From the NCBI GenBank assembly GCA_964471215.1, contig CAYYFC010000004.1, positions 1 to 51,460 of the forward strand: a DNA stretch of 51,460 bases. Direction: 5' to 3'. Positions 1-6,943 of this stretch are shown in pieces (the stretch's first letter is position 1; each line of letters opens with the position of its first letter). Position numbers and translations under genes: made by a program. A model generated the notes under the pieces. It was given only the letters and a program-made list of their open reading frames with translations. It had not been told where the DNA came from and did not search any database. Source of the stretch: Archaeoglobus_B sp964471215 (GTDB taxonomy: Archaea > Halobacteriota > Archaeoglobi > Archaeoglobales > Archaeoglobaceae).

Positions 1-46
1 GCGGGTTCGATAACGGCATCCACCTCGCTATGTTCATTGACTTCAC
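1..46 (-). CDS. Possible 5' end of a gene leaving the window (hypothetical)
   Basis: On the minus strand a GTG at 46-44, or an in-frame ATG at 37-35, opens a frame that runs off the left edge. Only about 15 codons are visible (MNIARWMPLSNP from the ATG), so no family can be named. A T/A-rich TATA-like stretch at 66-78 sits at a suitable distance for a leaderless archaeal transcript. The frame could equally be chance. Coding status is weakly supported. Confidence 0.22.
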   Translation of the reverse strand, partial: MKSMNIARWMPLSNP

Positions 47-65
47 CGCCGTTATTTCATCACCG

Positions 66-80
66 ATAAATTTAAATAAT
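66..80. promoter_or_regulatory. TATA-like element between two divergent starts
   Basis: The AT-only run ATAAATTTAAATAAT lies about 26-40 bases upstream of the ATG at 106 on the plus strand and about 25 bases upstream of the candidate start at 46-44 on the minus strand. That is the spacing expected of an archaeal TATA box driving leaderless messages. This is inference from spacing and composition only. Confidence 0.35.
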
Positions 81-105
81 GTGACATCACTTAAATATTT
101 CGGTC

Positions 106-243
106 ATGACAAGGTTGGTATTTAAATCGAGGGTTGTGAAGGGGGGAGATAGATTCGTCATAACGATTCCGAAGAGGTTGAACGAGAAAGCTTCCAAGCT
201 ATACATGAAAGAGGTGATAGTAATTGTCGAAGAGCTTGATTAG
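106..243 (+). CDS. Small AbrB/SpoVT-like swapped-hairpin protein of a TnpB-type element
   Basis: This 45-residue protein has the layout of an AbrB/MazE-type swapped-hairpin DNA-binding domain: a short basic start (MTRLVFKSRVV), a glycine turn, the strand DRFVITIPKRLNEKA and a final strand EVIVIVEEL. Family knowledge says such domains bind DNA as dimers and often act as autoregulators or antitoxins. Its last 20 bases overlap the start of the TnpB-like reading frame in another frame, so the two were probably translationally coupled parts of one mobile element, and it may have regulated the transposase gene. The ATG at 106 directly follows AT-rich promoter-like DNA. The assignment rests on pattern only. 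Confidence 0.5.
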   Translation: MTRLVFKSRVVKGGDRFVITIPKRLNEKASKLYMKEVIVIVEELD

Positions 244-592
244 AAGTGGTAGAAAAGTTGCTACACATGTTACGATCAACGTCCCGATCAAAGGATCTCC
301 AGAAGACACTGCTAAGCTTATGAGATTGATGTACAGATTCAGAGATTGCGTTAGAAAAGCTTTACCTTTGATAAAGAGCGGAATTGAACCATCAAAAGGT
401 AAAACGCTTCTAAGAGATTTTATAAACAATACGTGGTACGCTTATTCGGCTTGTTGCATGGCTAAACTGATTTTAGAGGGTTTGGAAGCTACGGAGGGGG
501 AATATGCAAACGTAAGAAAGCCGTTCTTTGTTAGCAGTGGAGATAAATCTCACTTGGGGAACAGAAATATTAGGTTGCTCAGTGTAGACCAC
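224..592 (+). pseudogene. TnpB-like transposase-associated protein, N-terminal fragment
   Basis: The frame opens with TTG at 224 and covers the N-terminal domain typical of archaeal OrfB/TnpB-like proteins, including SPEDTAKLMRLMYRFRDCVR and NNTWYAYSACCMAKLI. It is intact to the histidine codon at 590-592, where the IS607 element begins; the apparent stop at 596-598 belongs to that element. The remainder of the gene resumes at 2567. Joining the two parts gives the continuous reading SVDH-ELEVLYPFEDRGKF. The start overlaps the AbrB-like gene by 20 bases. Function is lost in this copy. Confidence 0.7.
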
Positions 593-666
593 TCATAAAG
601 ATGAGAATTACAGATATTTAAGAAACTATGGAAACTTTTAAATACTTTCGATACTTATTTATTAAT

Positions 667-1299
667 GTGGAGAAGTTATACAGGGTATCAGAAGTTGCAA
701 AGATGCTAAATGTGTCTGACGTAGCTGTTAGGAAGTGGATTAAGACGGGAAAGTTAAGGGCTAAAAGGGTAGGAAAACTCTGGATGATTCCGGAGAGTGA
801 GCTTAAATTGTTCTTAGGAGAAAGGCCAAAAGAAATTAGGGCTGTTATTTATGCAAGAGTTAGCTCTCATAAGCAGAGGAAAGACAGTAATCTCGAAAGA
901 CAAGTTGAGAGATTAAGAAATTACTGTAGTGCCAAGGGATATAAAATTGTAGATGTGATAACAGATGTTGCAAGTGGTTTGAAAGAAAATAGAAGTGGTT
1001 TGATAAAACTTTTTGACATGGTTGAAAATAGAAGAGTAGATGTGGTAGTAGTGGAGTTTAAAGATAGGTTAACGAGGTTCGGTTTCGATTACTTACAAAG
1101 ATATTTTGACTCTCACAATGTAAGGATAGAAGTAGTTGAAGAAACAGAGAAAAACTACTTCGAGGAGCTTATGGAAGACTTCATCTCAATAATCATCAGT
1201 TTTGCAGCAAGAATATACGGTAAAAAATCGCAAAAGTTTAGGAAGGTTAAAGATTTCGTTAAAGAGGTGTTAACTGATGCAGAAAACTCTCAAAGTTAA
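667..1299 (+). CDS. tnpA: IS607 TnpA: serine recombinase with N-terminal MerR-like HTH
   Basis: This is the site-specific recombinase that moves the IS607 element. Residues 1-50 form a MerR-like helix-turn-helix that reads YRVSEVAKMLNVS then VRKWIKTGKLRAKRVGKLW. The resolvase/invertase catalytic domain follows, with the nucleophile motif YARVSS (serine at about residue 66) and the conserved R-Q-hxxL and D-R-L-T-R-F segments. I chose the GTG at 667 because it begins directly before the HTH; an in-frame ATG at 628 would add 13 unlikely residues. TATA-like DNA (TTTAAATACT, about 639) lies upstream. The gene overlaps tnpB by 23 bases. All expected catalytic parts appear intact. Confidence 0.88.
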   Translation: MEKLYRVSEVAKMLNVSDVAVRKWIKTGKLRAKRVGKLWMIPESELKLFLGERPKEIRAVIYARVSSHKQRKDSNLERQVERLRNYCSAKGYKIVDVITDVASGLKENRSGLIKLFDMVENRRVDVVVVEFKDRLTRFGFDYLQRYFDSHNVRIEVVEETEKNYFEELMEDFISIIISFAARIYGKKSQKFRKVKDFVKEVLTDAENSQS

Positions 1300-2551
1300 G
1301 CTAATACCTCTAACAAAAACAGACTTTAGAAAGTTACTTGAGCTTAAAGAGAGTTATACAGATCTTTTAAAAGATGCTTTAAAAATAGTTATAGAAAACG
1401 ATGTTAGGACTAGGAAGCAAGCACATGAAGCGTGCTATGAGGTGTTGAGACGAAAGTATCCTAAATTGCATAATAAGTTTACCCAAGAAGCGTACAAGAG
1501 AGCTTTGGCTATGTATAAAAGTTACTTGAAGTTGAAAAAGAGGTACGAAAGAAGATTATTAAAGTTTGAGCCATCTTTGCCTGAAATTAGTGAAAGCAAT
1601 GTCGTTGACCTACACATTGACACCTTTAAGCTTGTTCGAATAAATGGAACGCTACTGTTAATAATCTCAAAAAGCAGAGGTGAATACATTAGGTTTATAG
1701 TCTTGGAATATGCATACTTAACAAAACATCTTGAAAAAGATTGGAAGCTTCAGAATTCGAGAATTGTGGTTAATGACGAAATTTATCTTCACTTAACGGT
1801 AAATAAATCCATTACTCCAAAAACTTACGAAAATAAATTAGTGGTTGACATAAACGAGGATACTGTTGATTGTCTGTTAGTAACTAAGGAGTTAGCAATA
1901 TTCTTTAGAGTGAGGCATGATATCAGAAAAATTAGAGTGAACTACAGAAGGATAAGAAAGAGCATACAGGGAAAAGTTAAAGATGAGAAAACGAAAGATA
2001 AATTGTTAGCTAAGTACGGTGAAAGAGAAAGAAAACGAGTTGAAGATAGAATTAAGAAGATATCTTCGTTGCTAACTGAACTATGCTTGAAATTTAATGC
2101 TGATTTGGTTGTAGAAGACCTAAAATATCTAAAGAACGCAAAAACGAAGAGTAAACAACTCAACTACAGATTGCAAACGTTACCTTACCGTAAGCTCCTT
2201 TCAAACTTAGAATATAAAGCTACTGAGAAGGAAATTAGTGTTATTAAGGTTAATCCAAATAACACTTCCGTAACATGCCCAATTTGTGGTTACAAAAACA
2301 AGAAGAATCGCTTGAACGTTTTATCTTTCAAGTGTGAAAAGTGTGGATTTGAATTTGACGCTCAGTTCGTAGCTTGCTTAAATTTACTCTCCCGTGCTGA
2401 TGACAGCCGTTTGGCTATCAGGCACGGGAGATTGCTAATCCGTAAGGCGGGCTTAGTGGTGCCCGCCGATGTAGCTCCCGATGAAGTGCTGATTCATGAG
2501 GCGCTGAGGGGGAAGCCCGTGCTCGTAGTTTCTAAAATATCTGTAGTATAA
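1277..2551 (+). CDS. tnpB: TnpB RNA-guided nuclease of the IS607 element
   Basis: This is a 424-residue RuvC-type nuclease, the ancestor-type relative of Cas12. Known TnpB proteins use an RNA made from the element's right end to cut DNA beside a short motif. The RuvC residues are visible: Asp191 in VVDINED, Glu280 in LVVEDL and Asp361 in FEFDAQF. Between the last two lies a four-cysteine zinc ribbon (CPICG at 334-338 and CEKCG at 353-357). It starts inside tnpA and is probably coupled to it. The last 55 residues or so are encoded by DNA that also forms strong hairpins, the likely omega RNA scaffold. No disabling change is visible, so activity is plausible. Confidence 0.9.
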   Translation: MQKTLKVKLIPLTKTDFRKLLELKESYTDLLKDALKIVIENDVRTRKQAHEACYEVLRRKYPKLHNKFTQEAYKRALAMYKSYLKLKKRYERRLLKFEPSLPEISESNVVDLHIDTFKLVRINGTLLLIISKSRGEYIRFIVLEYAYLTKHLEKDWKLQNSRIVVNDEIYLHLTVNKSITPKTYENKLVVDINEDTVDCLLVTKELAIFFRVRHDIRKIRVNYRRIRKSIQGKVKDEKTKDKLLAKYGERERKRVEDRIKKISSLLTELCLKFNADLVVEDLKYLKNAKTKSKQLNYRLQTLPYRKLLSNLEYKATEKEISVIKVNPNNTSVTCPICGYKNKKNRLNVLSFKCEKCGFEFDAQFVACLNLLSRADDSRLAIRHGRLLIRKAGLVVPADVAPDEVLIHEALRGKPVLVVSKISVV

Positions 2552-2566
2552 AGCACGGGCAACCAC
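2380..2566 (+). ncRNA. Candidate omega/reRNA scaffold at the 3' end of the IS607 tnpB
   Basis: Three GC-rich stem-loops lie in a row. The first has CTCCCGTGC at 2389-2397 pairing with GCACGGGAG at 2422-2430, with an inner AGCC-GTTT-GGCT hairpin. The second has GGCGGGC at 2446-2452 pairing with GCCCGCC at 2461-2467. The third has GCCCGTGCT at 2515-2523 pairing with AGCACGGGC at 2552-2560. They overlap the end of tnpB and reach the element's right end. Known TnpB guide RNAs have this position and shape, with the guide being the flanking DNA; here it would begin at about 2567 (GAGTTGGAAGTGTTAT). The 5' boundary is a guess. Confidence 0.62.
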
Positions 2567-3273
2567 GAGTTGGAAGTGTTATATCCTTTTGAAGACAGAG
2601 GCAAATTCTTGCACTTCTCAATTAGGTTTCCAGAGAAGTTTATACCATTAGTCGAAGAATTAATCGAACGAGCAAAGCAAGGCAAGGTTAGTTATGGCGT
2701 AATAATATCACTTAAAAGCGATCTCGTTGCACATATCAATGTTCCATTAGACCTATGGCTTAAGCACAGAAGAAGGAGGAGCAAACCGTTTGGAAATAAT
2801 GTAGCCTCAATAGATATTAATTCTGATAGGATGAATCTCGTCGTAATTACGTGGAATCGAGAACCTATTTATCGCAAGACTTTCTGGTATCCGGAAGTAA
2901 ACTCGCCCAGGTATCGAAAGATAAGGCCGATTACATGAGATTTCAAGCAGTCAACGAGGCTATTAATTCGGCTTACTATTATTGAGCTTCGGTAATTGTT
3001 TTGGAAGATTTGTTCGGGATAAAGAATAGGAAGTTTACAAATTCAACTAAGGTCAATAGGAAAATTAGTAGATTCCCCAAACGGAAGTTGTTAACGCATG
3101 CAATATTGGAGTCCTTGGAGTGGAGTATTGAGCCTCATCTAGTTAATCCAGCATATAGTAGCTCTAAGGGAAAAGAATTAGCTAAGAAGTATGGACTCGA
3201 CATTCACTCTGGGGCAGCTCTGGCTTTAGCTCTTAGATTCCTGAAATATGGTAGAGTTTGTCAAGATTTGTAA
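2567..3273 (+). pseudogene. TnpB-like protein, C-terminal fragment with frameshift and stop
   Basis: This continues the gene broken at 592. The first part reads YPFEDRGKF, then PLDLWLKHRRR and the RuvC-I motif ASIDINSDRMNLV. The frame is lost between about 2911 and 2938 (it ends IRPIT), resumes one frame over, and meets an in-frame TGA at 2983-2985 within the segment that should read YY-G-ASVIVLEDL. After that it continues with the RuvC-II motif VLEDLFGIKNR and the C-terminal LVNPAYSSSKGKELAKKYGL to the stop at 3273. It therefore carries at least two lesions besides the IS607 insertion and is not expected to make a protein. Confidence 0.75.
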
Positions 3274-3313
3274 AGTTTATGGAAACTGTTCACAACCTCC
3301 TCCCCGCATTGAA

Positions 3314-3433
3314 CAGTAGTTCCGAAAGTTGGCAATTAGGTTGACCTAAATGGGGTTGAGGATTTTTATTTAGTTTTGAAATACTCCTTGAATTTTTATC
3401 TGGTTGCCAAATATTCCACTTTCGGAACTACTG
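3314..3433. mobile_element. 120-bp MITE-like element with 16-bp perfect terminal inverted repeats
   Basis: The left end CAGTAGTTCCGAAAGT (3314-3329) is the exact reverse complement of the right end (3418-3433). A further inner pair, TTGGCAA at 3329-3335 and TTGCCAA at 3404-3410, extends the symmetry imperfectly. Both flanks carry TGAA (3310-3313 and 3434-3437), which looks like a 4-bp target duplication. The interior is AT-rich and has no coding capacity. Removing the element and one TGAA joins GCATTGAA to TGGCGAG, which resembles the uninterrupted motif on the minus strand at 38513-38539. The source transposase is not in the window. Confidence 0.75.
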
Positions 3434-3577
3434 TGAATGGCGAGTGTTCCCCACAGGGGAACTTCCCACTCAACTACCTCACGGTAGCTTCACGGGTCGG
3501 TTTGAGTCATCGGGTTAGGTCAGAGCAACCCTCTACAACATTTTCAATATAATAAAGTTTTATGACACGAACATACC

Positions 3578-3612
3578 TCCTATCCCCTAATTCATCTCCG
3601 CCCTGAAGGGCA
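3578..3612 (+). repeat. TnpB-type right-end motif with TGAA-loop hairpin
   Basis: The motif reads CTAATTCATCTCCGCCC followed by TGAAGGGCA, with a GCCC-TGAA-GGGC hairpin at 3600-3611. A closely similar sequence lies in inverted orientation at the right edge (51428-51460), and a weaker one at 38301-38325. Such hairpins typically mark the right ends of IS200/IS605-type elements. Here no transposase reads into it directly, so it is probably a relic. Confidence 0.5.
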
Positions 3613-3692
3613 AAGATTCATTAGCGACGGTTGGTGATATTTGCATCTGAATAAAATTTATAGCAATAAATTTCAATATAATCATAAATATT

Positions 3693-5660
3693 TTAGTAGT
3701 ATATGTTCTTCATTAACAACGGGCAGAAATAACCGTAGTCCATATACACGGGACATATCAGCTCCTCATGTAATGGACAGAAGTACACCGCTCTTTCGGC
3801 ATTTATAGGACATGCAGATATAGCCTTTTCAGGACATATCCTTGCGCACACACCACATCCTACGCACAGGTTCTCATCTATTTTCGGCATTCCGTTTTTA
3901 TCTATGTATATTGCCGGACATATGAATTCTTCAACGCATTTCATGCATTTGTTGCACTTACTCGTTATTCTGAATGATCTGAGTTTTATACCCTTTTTTC
4001 TTGCCTCTCTAATCCTTAAAATTGAACACTCCCTCCTAGCTATTATAACGGAAACGCTATCATTCCTCAACGCCCTCTTAAGCACCTCCTCAAACTTTTC
4101 GACATCGTACGGATCCACGACTTTTACAAATTCAACACCGATACCTCTAACCACATCTTCTATCTTTACGCGCTTTCCCTCCTCACCGCAACCCTTCACA
4201 CCCGTTCCGGGATGGGGCTGATGACCGGTCATGCCCGTTGTCATGTTATCTAATATTATCAAAACAAATCTGGCCTGATTATAAACGGCGTTTATCAACG
4301 CAGGAATACCTGCATGCAGAAAAGTTGAATCTCCTATCGTAGCTATCACAGGCTCTTTTACGACCCAGCTCAGTCCGTTAGAAACACCGATACTAGCACC
4401 CATGCATATGCAGATGTCCACGGCCTCAAATGGTTTGCTCACACCCAACGTATAGCAACCTATATCACTTGGCAGGCAGGCTTTCCCCATCTCCTTAACG
4501 ACCTTTCTTATGACGTAAAAAGTGGCTGAGTGCGGGCATCCGGGACAGAAAACTGGAGGTCTTTTGGGTGCAAGTGCCTCCAATTCCTTTGATATACTCT
4601 CTATTCTCTCATAGTCTATGCTTGTGCCAATCTCAAGTATCCTTGCAATCGCCCTTTCGACTATCGAAACGCTGTATTCATAATTCATCGGCAGATATCC
4701 GTTCATCTTTCCGAAAACATTCTTTTTAATCGTTCTGACAAACACCTCAACGATTGGATCCACTTCCTCAACTACGAGGACGGATTCAACACTTTCTGCA
4801 AACTTTTCGATGAGCCTGATTGGCAGGGGATAAACGGATGATAGCTTAAGTATAGGTAAATCGAGATTTAACATCCTAACGGCTTCCTTAGCATAGGAAT
4901 AGCTCAGACCACATGCGATTATTCCAAGCCTTCTGTCATCACCATCCTCAACCCTGTTTCCGTTCCAGTCGTTCAGGTATTTCTCAAGCTTCTTTAACTT
5001 CTTCTCAAGCTCTAGCTTAAGAATTCTTGCATGCGCAGGTAGGACTACATCTGTTTCGGGTCTCCTCACCCATTCTACCCTCTCAAGTCTTTTTTCAGGA
5101 ATCCTTCCAAGCCTGACTAAGCCCCTTGAATGACTAAGTCTCGTATATGTCCTCAGCATTACGGGGAGACTGAATCTCTCAGAGATATCAAAGCATTCCT
5201 TGGTTAAATCTTTAAGCTCCTGAACGTTTGATGCCTCAAAAACTGGAATTCTAGCTGCCAATCCATACCATCTGTTATCCTGCTCGTTTTGACTGCTGTG
5301 CATGAAGGGGTCGTCCGCGGAAACAAGTACGAATCCGCCTCTGGCCCCTATGTACGTAAAGCTGAAGAGGGCATCACTCGCAACGTTTACGCCTACGTGC
5401 TTCATTGCACACATGCCCCTCTTACCTGCCAGAGAAGCTCCCAGTGCAACTTCAAATGCCACCTTTTCGTTTGTCGAGTACTCCATGTGCATAAATCCTT
5501 TCAGAACTTTGCAGACCTTCGAAAGTGTATCGCCTATTTCGGATGAAGGTGTTCCAGGATAGCATGCGAAAACGTCTATTCCCGCCTCTAATGCTCCTCT
5601 CGCTATCGCCTCATTTCCAAGCAGGAATACCTTTTCCCCCTCTTTGCCGAGCAGTTGCAT
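3693..5660 (-). CDS. iorA: Indolepyruvate ferredoxin oxidoreductase, alpha subunit
   Basis: IorA, with IorB, oxidises aryl pyruvates to aryl acetyl-CoA and reduces ferredoxin during aromatic amino acid breakdown. This 655-residue protein has the N-terminal pyruvate-binding part (GNEAIARGALEAGIDVFACY), a thiamine-diphosphate segment around residue 440 (GDSTFLHAGIP) and a C-terminal two-cluster ferredoxin domain (CNKCMKC at 569-575, CVGCGVC at 599-605). After the ferredoxin comes an unusual tail of about 45 residues with four Cys-Pro pairs (about 617, 628, 636, 646). No iorB lies beside it, so the beta subunit must be elsewhere. It is divergent from the signal peptidase gene. Confidence 0.92.
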   Translation of the reverse strand: MQLLGKEGEKVFLLGNEAIARGALEAGIDVFACYPGTPSSEIGDTLSKVCKVLKGFMHMEYSTNEKVAFEVALGASLAGKRGMCAMKHVGVNVASDALFSFTYIGARGGFVLVSADDPFMHSSQNEQDNRWYGLAARIPVFEASNVQELKDLTKECFDISERFSLPVMLRTYTRLSHSRGLVRLGRIPEKRLERVEWVRRPETDVVLPAHARILKLELEKKLKKLEKYLNDWNGNRVEDGDDRRLGIIACGLSYSYAKEAVRMLNLDLPILKLSSVYPLPIRLIEKFAESVESVLVVEEVDPIVEVFVRTIKKNVFGKMNGYLPMNYEYSVSIVERAIARILEIGTSIDYERIESISKELEALAPKRPPVFCPGCPHSATFYVIRKVVKEMGKACLPSDIGCYTLGVSKPFEAVDICICMGASIGVSNGLSWVVKEPVIATIGDSTFLHAGIPALINAVYNQARFVLIILDNMTTGMTGHQPHPGTGVKGCGEEGKRVKIEDVVRGIGVEFVKVVDPYDVEKFEEVLKRALRNDSVSVIIARRECSILRIREARKKGIKLRSFRITSKCNKCMKCVEEFICPAIYIDKNGMPKIDENLCVGCGVCARICPEKAISACPINAERAVYFCPLHEELICPVYMDYGYFCPLLMKNIYY

Positions 5661-5724
5661 GATTAGAATTTACATGAGTCTTAAAAACGATACGCTTAAT
5701 TACAGGCTTGGTTATTCAAGCTTT

Positions 5725-6252
5725 ATGAATGTAAAGGGGATACTGAAAGACATACTATCAACGATTCTGATAGTATTGATAATAGTTGGAATAGGAATTG
5801 CCATAACAGGTACTTGGCCTTTTATGGTTGCCGTTCAATCCGGAAGCATGGAACCGAATCTTCATAAGGGAGATGTCGTCTTTTTAATAAGTTCCGATAG
5901 AGTAAGAATAATAACATGGGCGGAGGGGAAGGAGATAGGATACAAGAGCTTCGGAGATTACGGAGATGTAATAGTATATTATCCGAATGGTGACAGGACG
6001 AAAACACCGATAATACATAGAGCAATCGCGTATATAAGAGCTGGCGATAGAATTCCAATTCTTCATAACGGATCGCTCTTACCTTCAAAGTTCATAGCAA
6101 AGAGCGATGGATATATAACTCAGGGCGATCACAATTCGATTCCGGATCAGCTCGCACCTAACTGGAGGATTGAACCCGTTAAAAAAGAATGGATAATCGG
6201 TGTTGCAAAGTTCAGAATTCCATATGTCGGATGGATAAGAATACTCATTTAA
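5725..6252 (+). CDS. Archaeal type I signal peptidase (SEC11-like)
   Basis: This membrane protease removes signal peptides outside the membrane. An N-terminal hydrophobic helix (TILIVLIIVGIGIAI) leads to the catalytic serine in VQSGSMEP. The segment IIHRAIAY supplies the histidine that replaces lysine in archaeal and ER-type enzymes, and QGDHN is the conserved aspartate box. I chose the ATG at 5725 (MNVKGIL), which gives a normal short N-terminus. In-frame ATGs at 5659 and 5674 are possible, but the first would overlap the divergent iorA start. It ends 4 bases into the convergent hisB. Confidence 0.88.
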   Translation: MNVKGILKDILSTILIVLIIVGIGIAITGTWPFMVAVQSGSMEPNLHKGDVVFLISSDRVRIITWAEGKEIGYKSFGDYGDVIVYYPNGDRTKTPIIHRAIAYIRAGDRIPILHNGSLLPSKFIAKSDGYITQGDHNSIPDQLAPNWRIEPVKKEWIIGVAKFRIPYVGWIRILI

Positions 6253-6797
6253 TCGAGCAGACCCTTTGTACTCGGTACATCTTCCCTATAAATTATCCTT
6301 GAAGCTTTATTAAAGGCGATTGCAAATGACTTAAAGCAAGATTCTATTTTATGGTGCATATTTCTGCCTTTTACGGATATATATGCGTTTATCCCGGCAT
6401 TTTTGCATAACGTATCGAAGAAATGCACGTAATCATCGTAAATTTCCCCTTCGAAATTTAAATAACCCCTTCCGCTTAAATCCAGTGAGCAGATCGATAC
6501 AGCATCATCCATCGGAACTATAGCATAACCGAATCTCGCAATTCCCTTTTTATCACCCAATGCCCTCCTTATAGCCAAACCGAGTGATATCGCCGTATCT
6601 TCAATTACATGATGTTCGAAATCACCTCTAGCCTTTACTCTAAGCATTATCCTTGAATGCCTAGCAAACGTTTCAAGCATGTGCTTGAAAAATCCTGCCA
6701 CTTCTATCTCATATCCTTCCGAATCAAGATCGACCTCAACTGTTATATCAACCTCTTCAGTTCTTCTCCTAACGATTGCCTTTCTCAGCACAATCAT
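6249..6797 (-). CDS. hisB: Imidazoleglycerol-phosphate dehydratase (HisB)
   Basis: HisB catalyses the sixth step of histidine synthesis, converting imidazoleglycerol phosphate to imidazoleacetol phosphate with manganese. Its 182 residues contain both metal-binding repeats: HHVIEDTAISLG near residue 65 and MHHKIESCFKSF near residue 147. They also contain the conserved substrate loop FGYAIVPMDDAVS. Length and motifs match stand-alone archaeal HisB without a phosphatase domain. hisA lies 146 bases upstream on the same strand, so the two histidine genes are neighbours, though the gap leaves room for a separate promoter. Confidence 0.95.
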   Translation of the reverse strand: MIVLRKAIVRRRTEEVDITVEVDLDSEGYEIEVAGFFKHMLETFARHSRIMLRVKARGDFEHHVIEDTAISLGLAIRRALGDKKGIARFGYAIVPMDDAVSICSLDLSGRGYLNFEGEIYDDYVHFFDTLCKNAGINAYISVKGRNMHHKIESCFKSFAIAFNKASRIIYREDVPSTKGLLD

Positions 6798-6943
6798 GCT
6801 TTCATCCTCTGATCTTTTTTATTACCTTAGGGGATTATTCGTCAAAATATTTAAAGATATTACAAATGTAAAGATCTCAGATTTCTAAACATCAGATTGA
6901 GATTTCAATTCCATTTACTGCAAACTAAACTTTGTAATCTAAA

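Larger units (their letters stand above)
593..2566 (+). mobile_element. IS607-family transposon, apparently complete
   Basis: The element is 1974 bp. It holds a serine-recombinase gene, an overlapping tnpB and a structured 3' end, the classic IS607 layout. Its ends were inferred by reconstructing the interrupted reading frame. The 5-base string ACCAC is present at both junctions (588-592 and 2562-2566), and removing one copy plus the intervening DNA restores the host TnpB-like frame. IS607 recombinases cross over at a short core and leave no target duplication, consistent with this. No terminal inverted repeats are visible. The exact crossover within ACCAC cannot be placed. Confidence 0.75.
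106..3540 (+). mobile_element. Degenerate TnpB-type (IS200/IS605 OrfB-like) element, host of two later insertions
   Basis: The AbrB-like gene, the broken TnpB-like gene (224-592 plus 2567-3273) and the hairpin-rich tail after 3290 look like one old element without a TnpA of its own. It carries an IS607 element (593-2566), a frameshift, a stop codon and a MITE-like insertion (3314-3433). The outer boundaries are uncertain: the left end may lie before 106, and the right end may be near 3540 or near 3612. These elements have no terminal inverted repeats or target duplications, so ends cannot be read directly. Confidence 0.5.
3274..3692 (+). other. Gene-free tail: TnpB-type right-end hairpins and a MITE-like insertion
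   Basis: No coding frame is convincing here. The stretch holds a CCTCC-rich right-end motif (3296-3313) interrupted by the MITE-like element, a perfect hairpin GTTCCCC-ACA-GGGGAAC (3446-3462), a second hairpin CTACC-TCAC-GGTAG (3474-3487) and the separate right-end motif at 3578-3612. The hairpins after 3434 may be the decayed RNA scaffold of the old TnpB-type element. A 12-base string TTTCAATATAAT occurs at 3542-3553 and again at 3671-3682. Confidence 0.5.

Noticed and set aside
1..12. GCGGGTTCGATA at the left edge resembles the T-loop of a tRNA
   Set aside because: The downstream bases do not pair with GCGGG and no acceptor end follows, so a tRNA 3' fragment is not supported.
5289..5562. 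Two plus-strand frames opposite iorA
   Set aside because: They mirror the codon pattern of iorA and have no recognisable features; they are antisense shadows.
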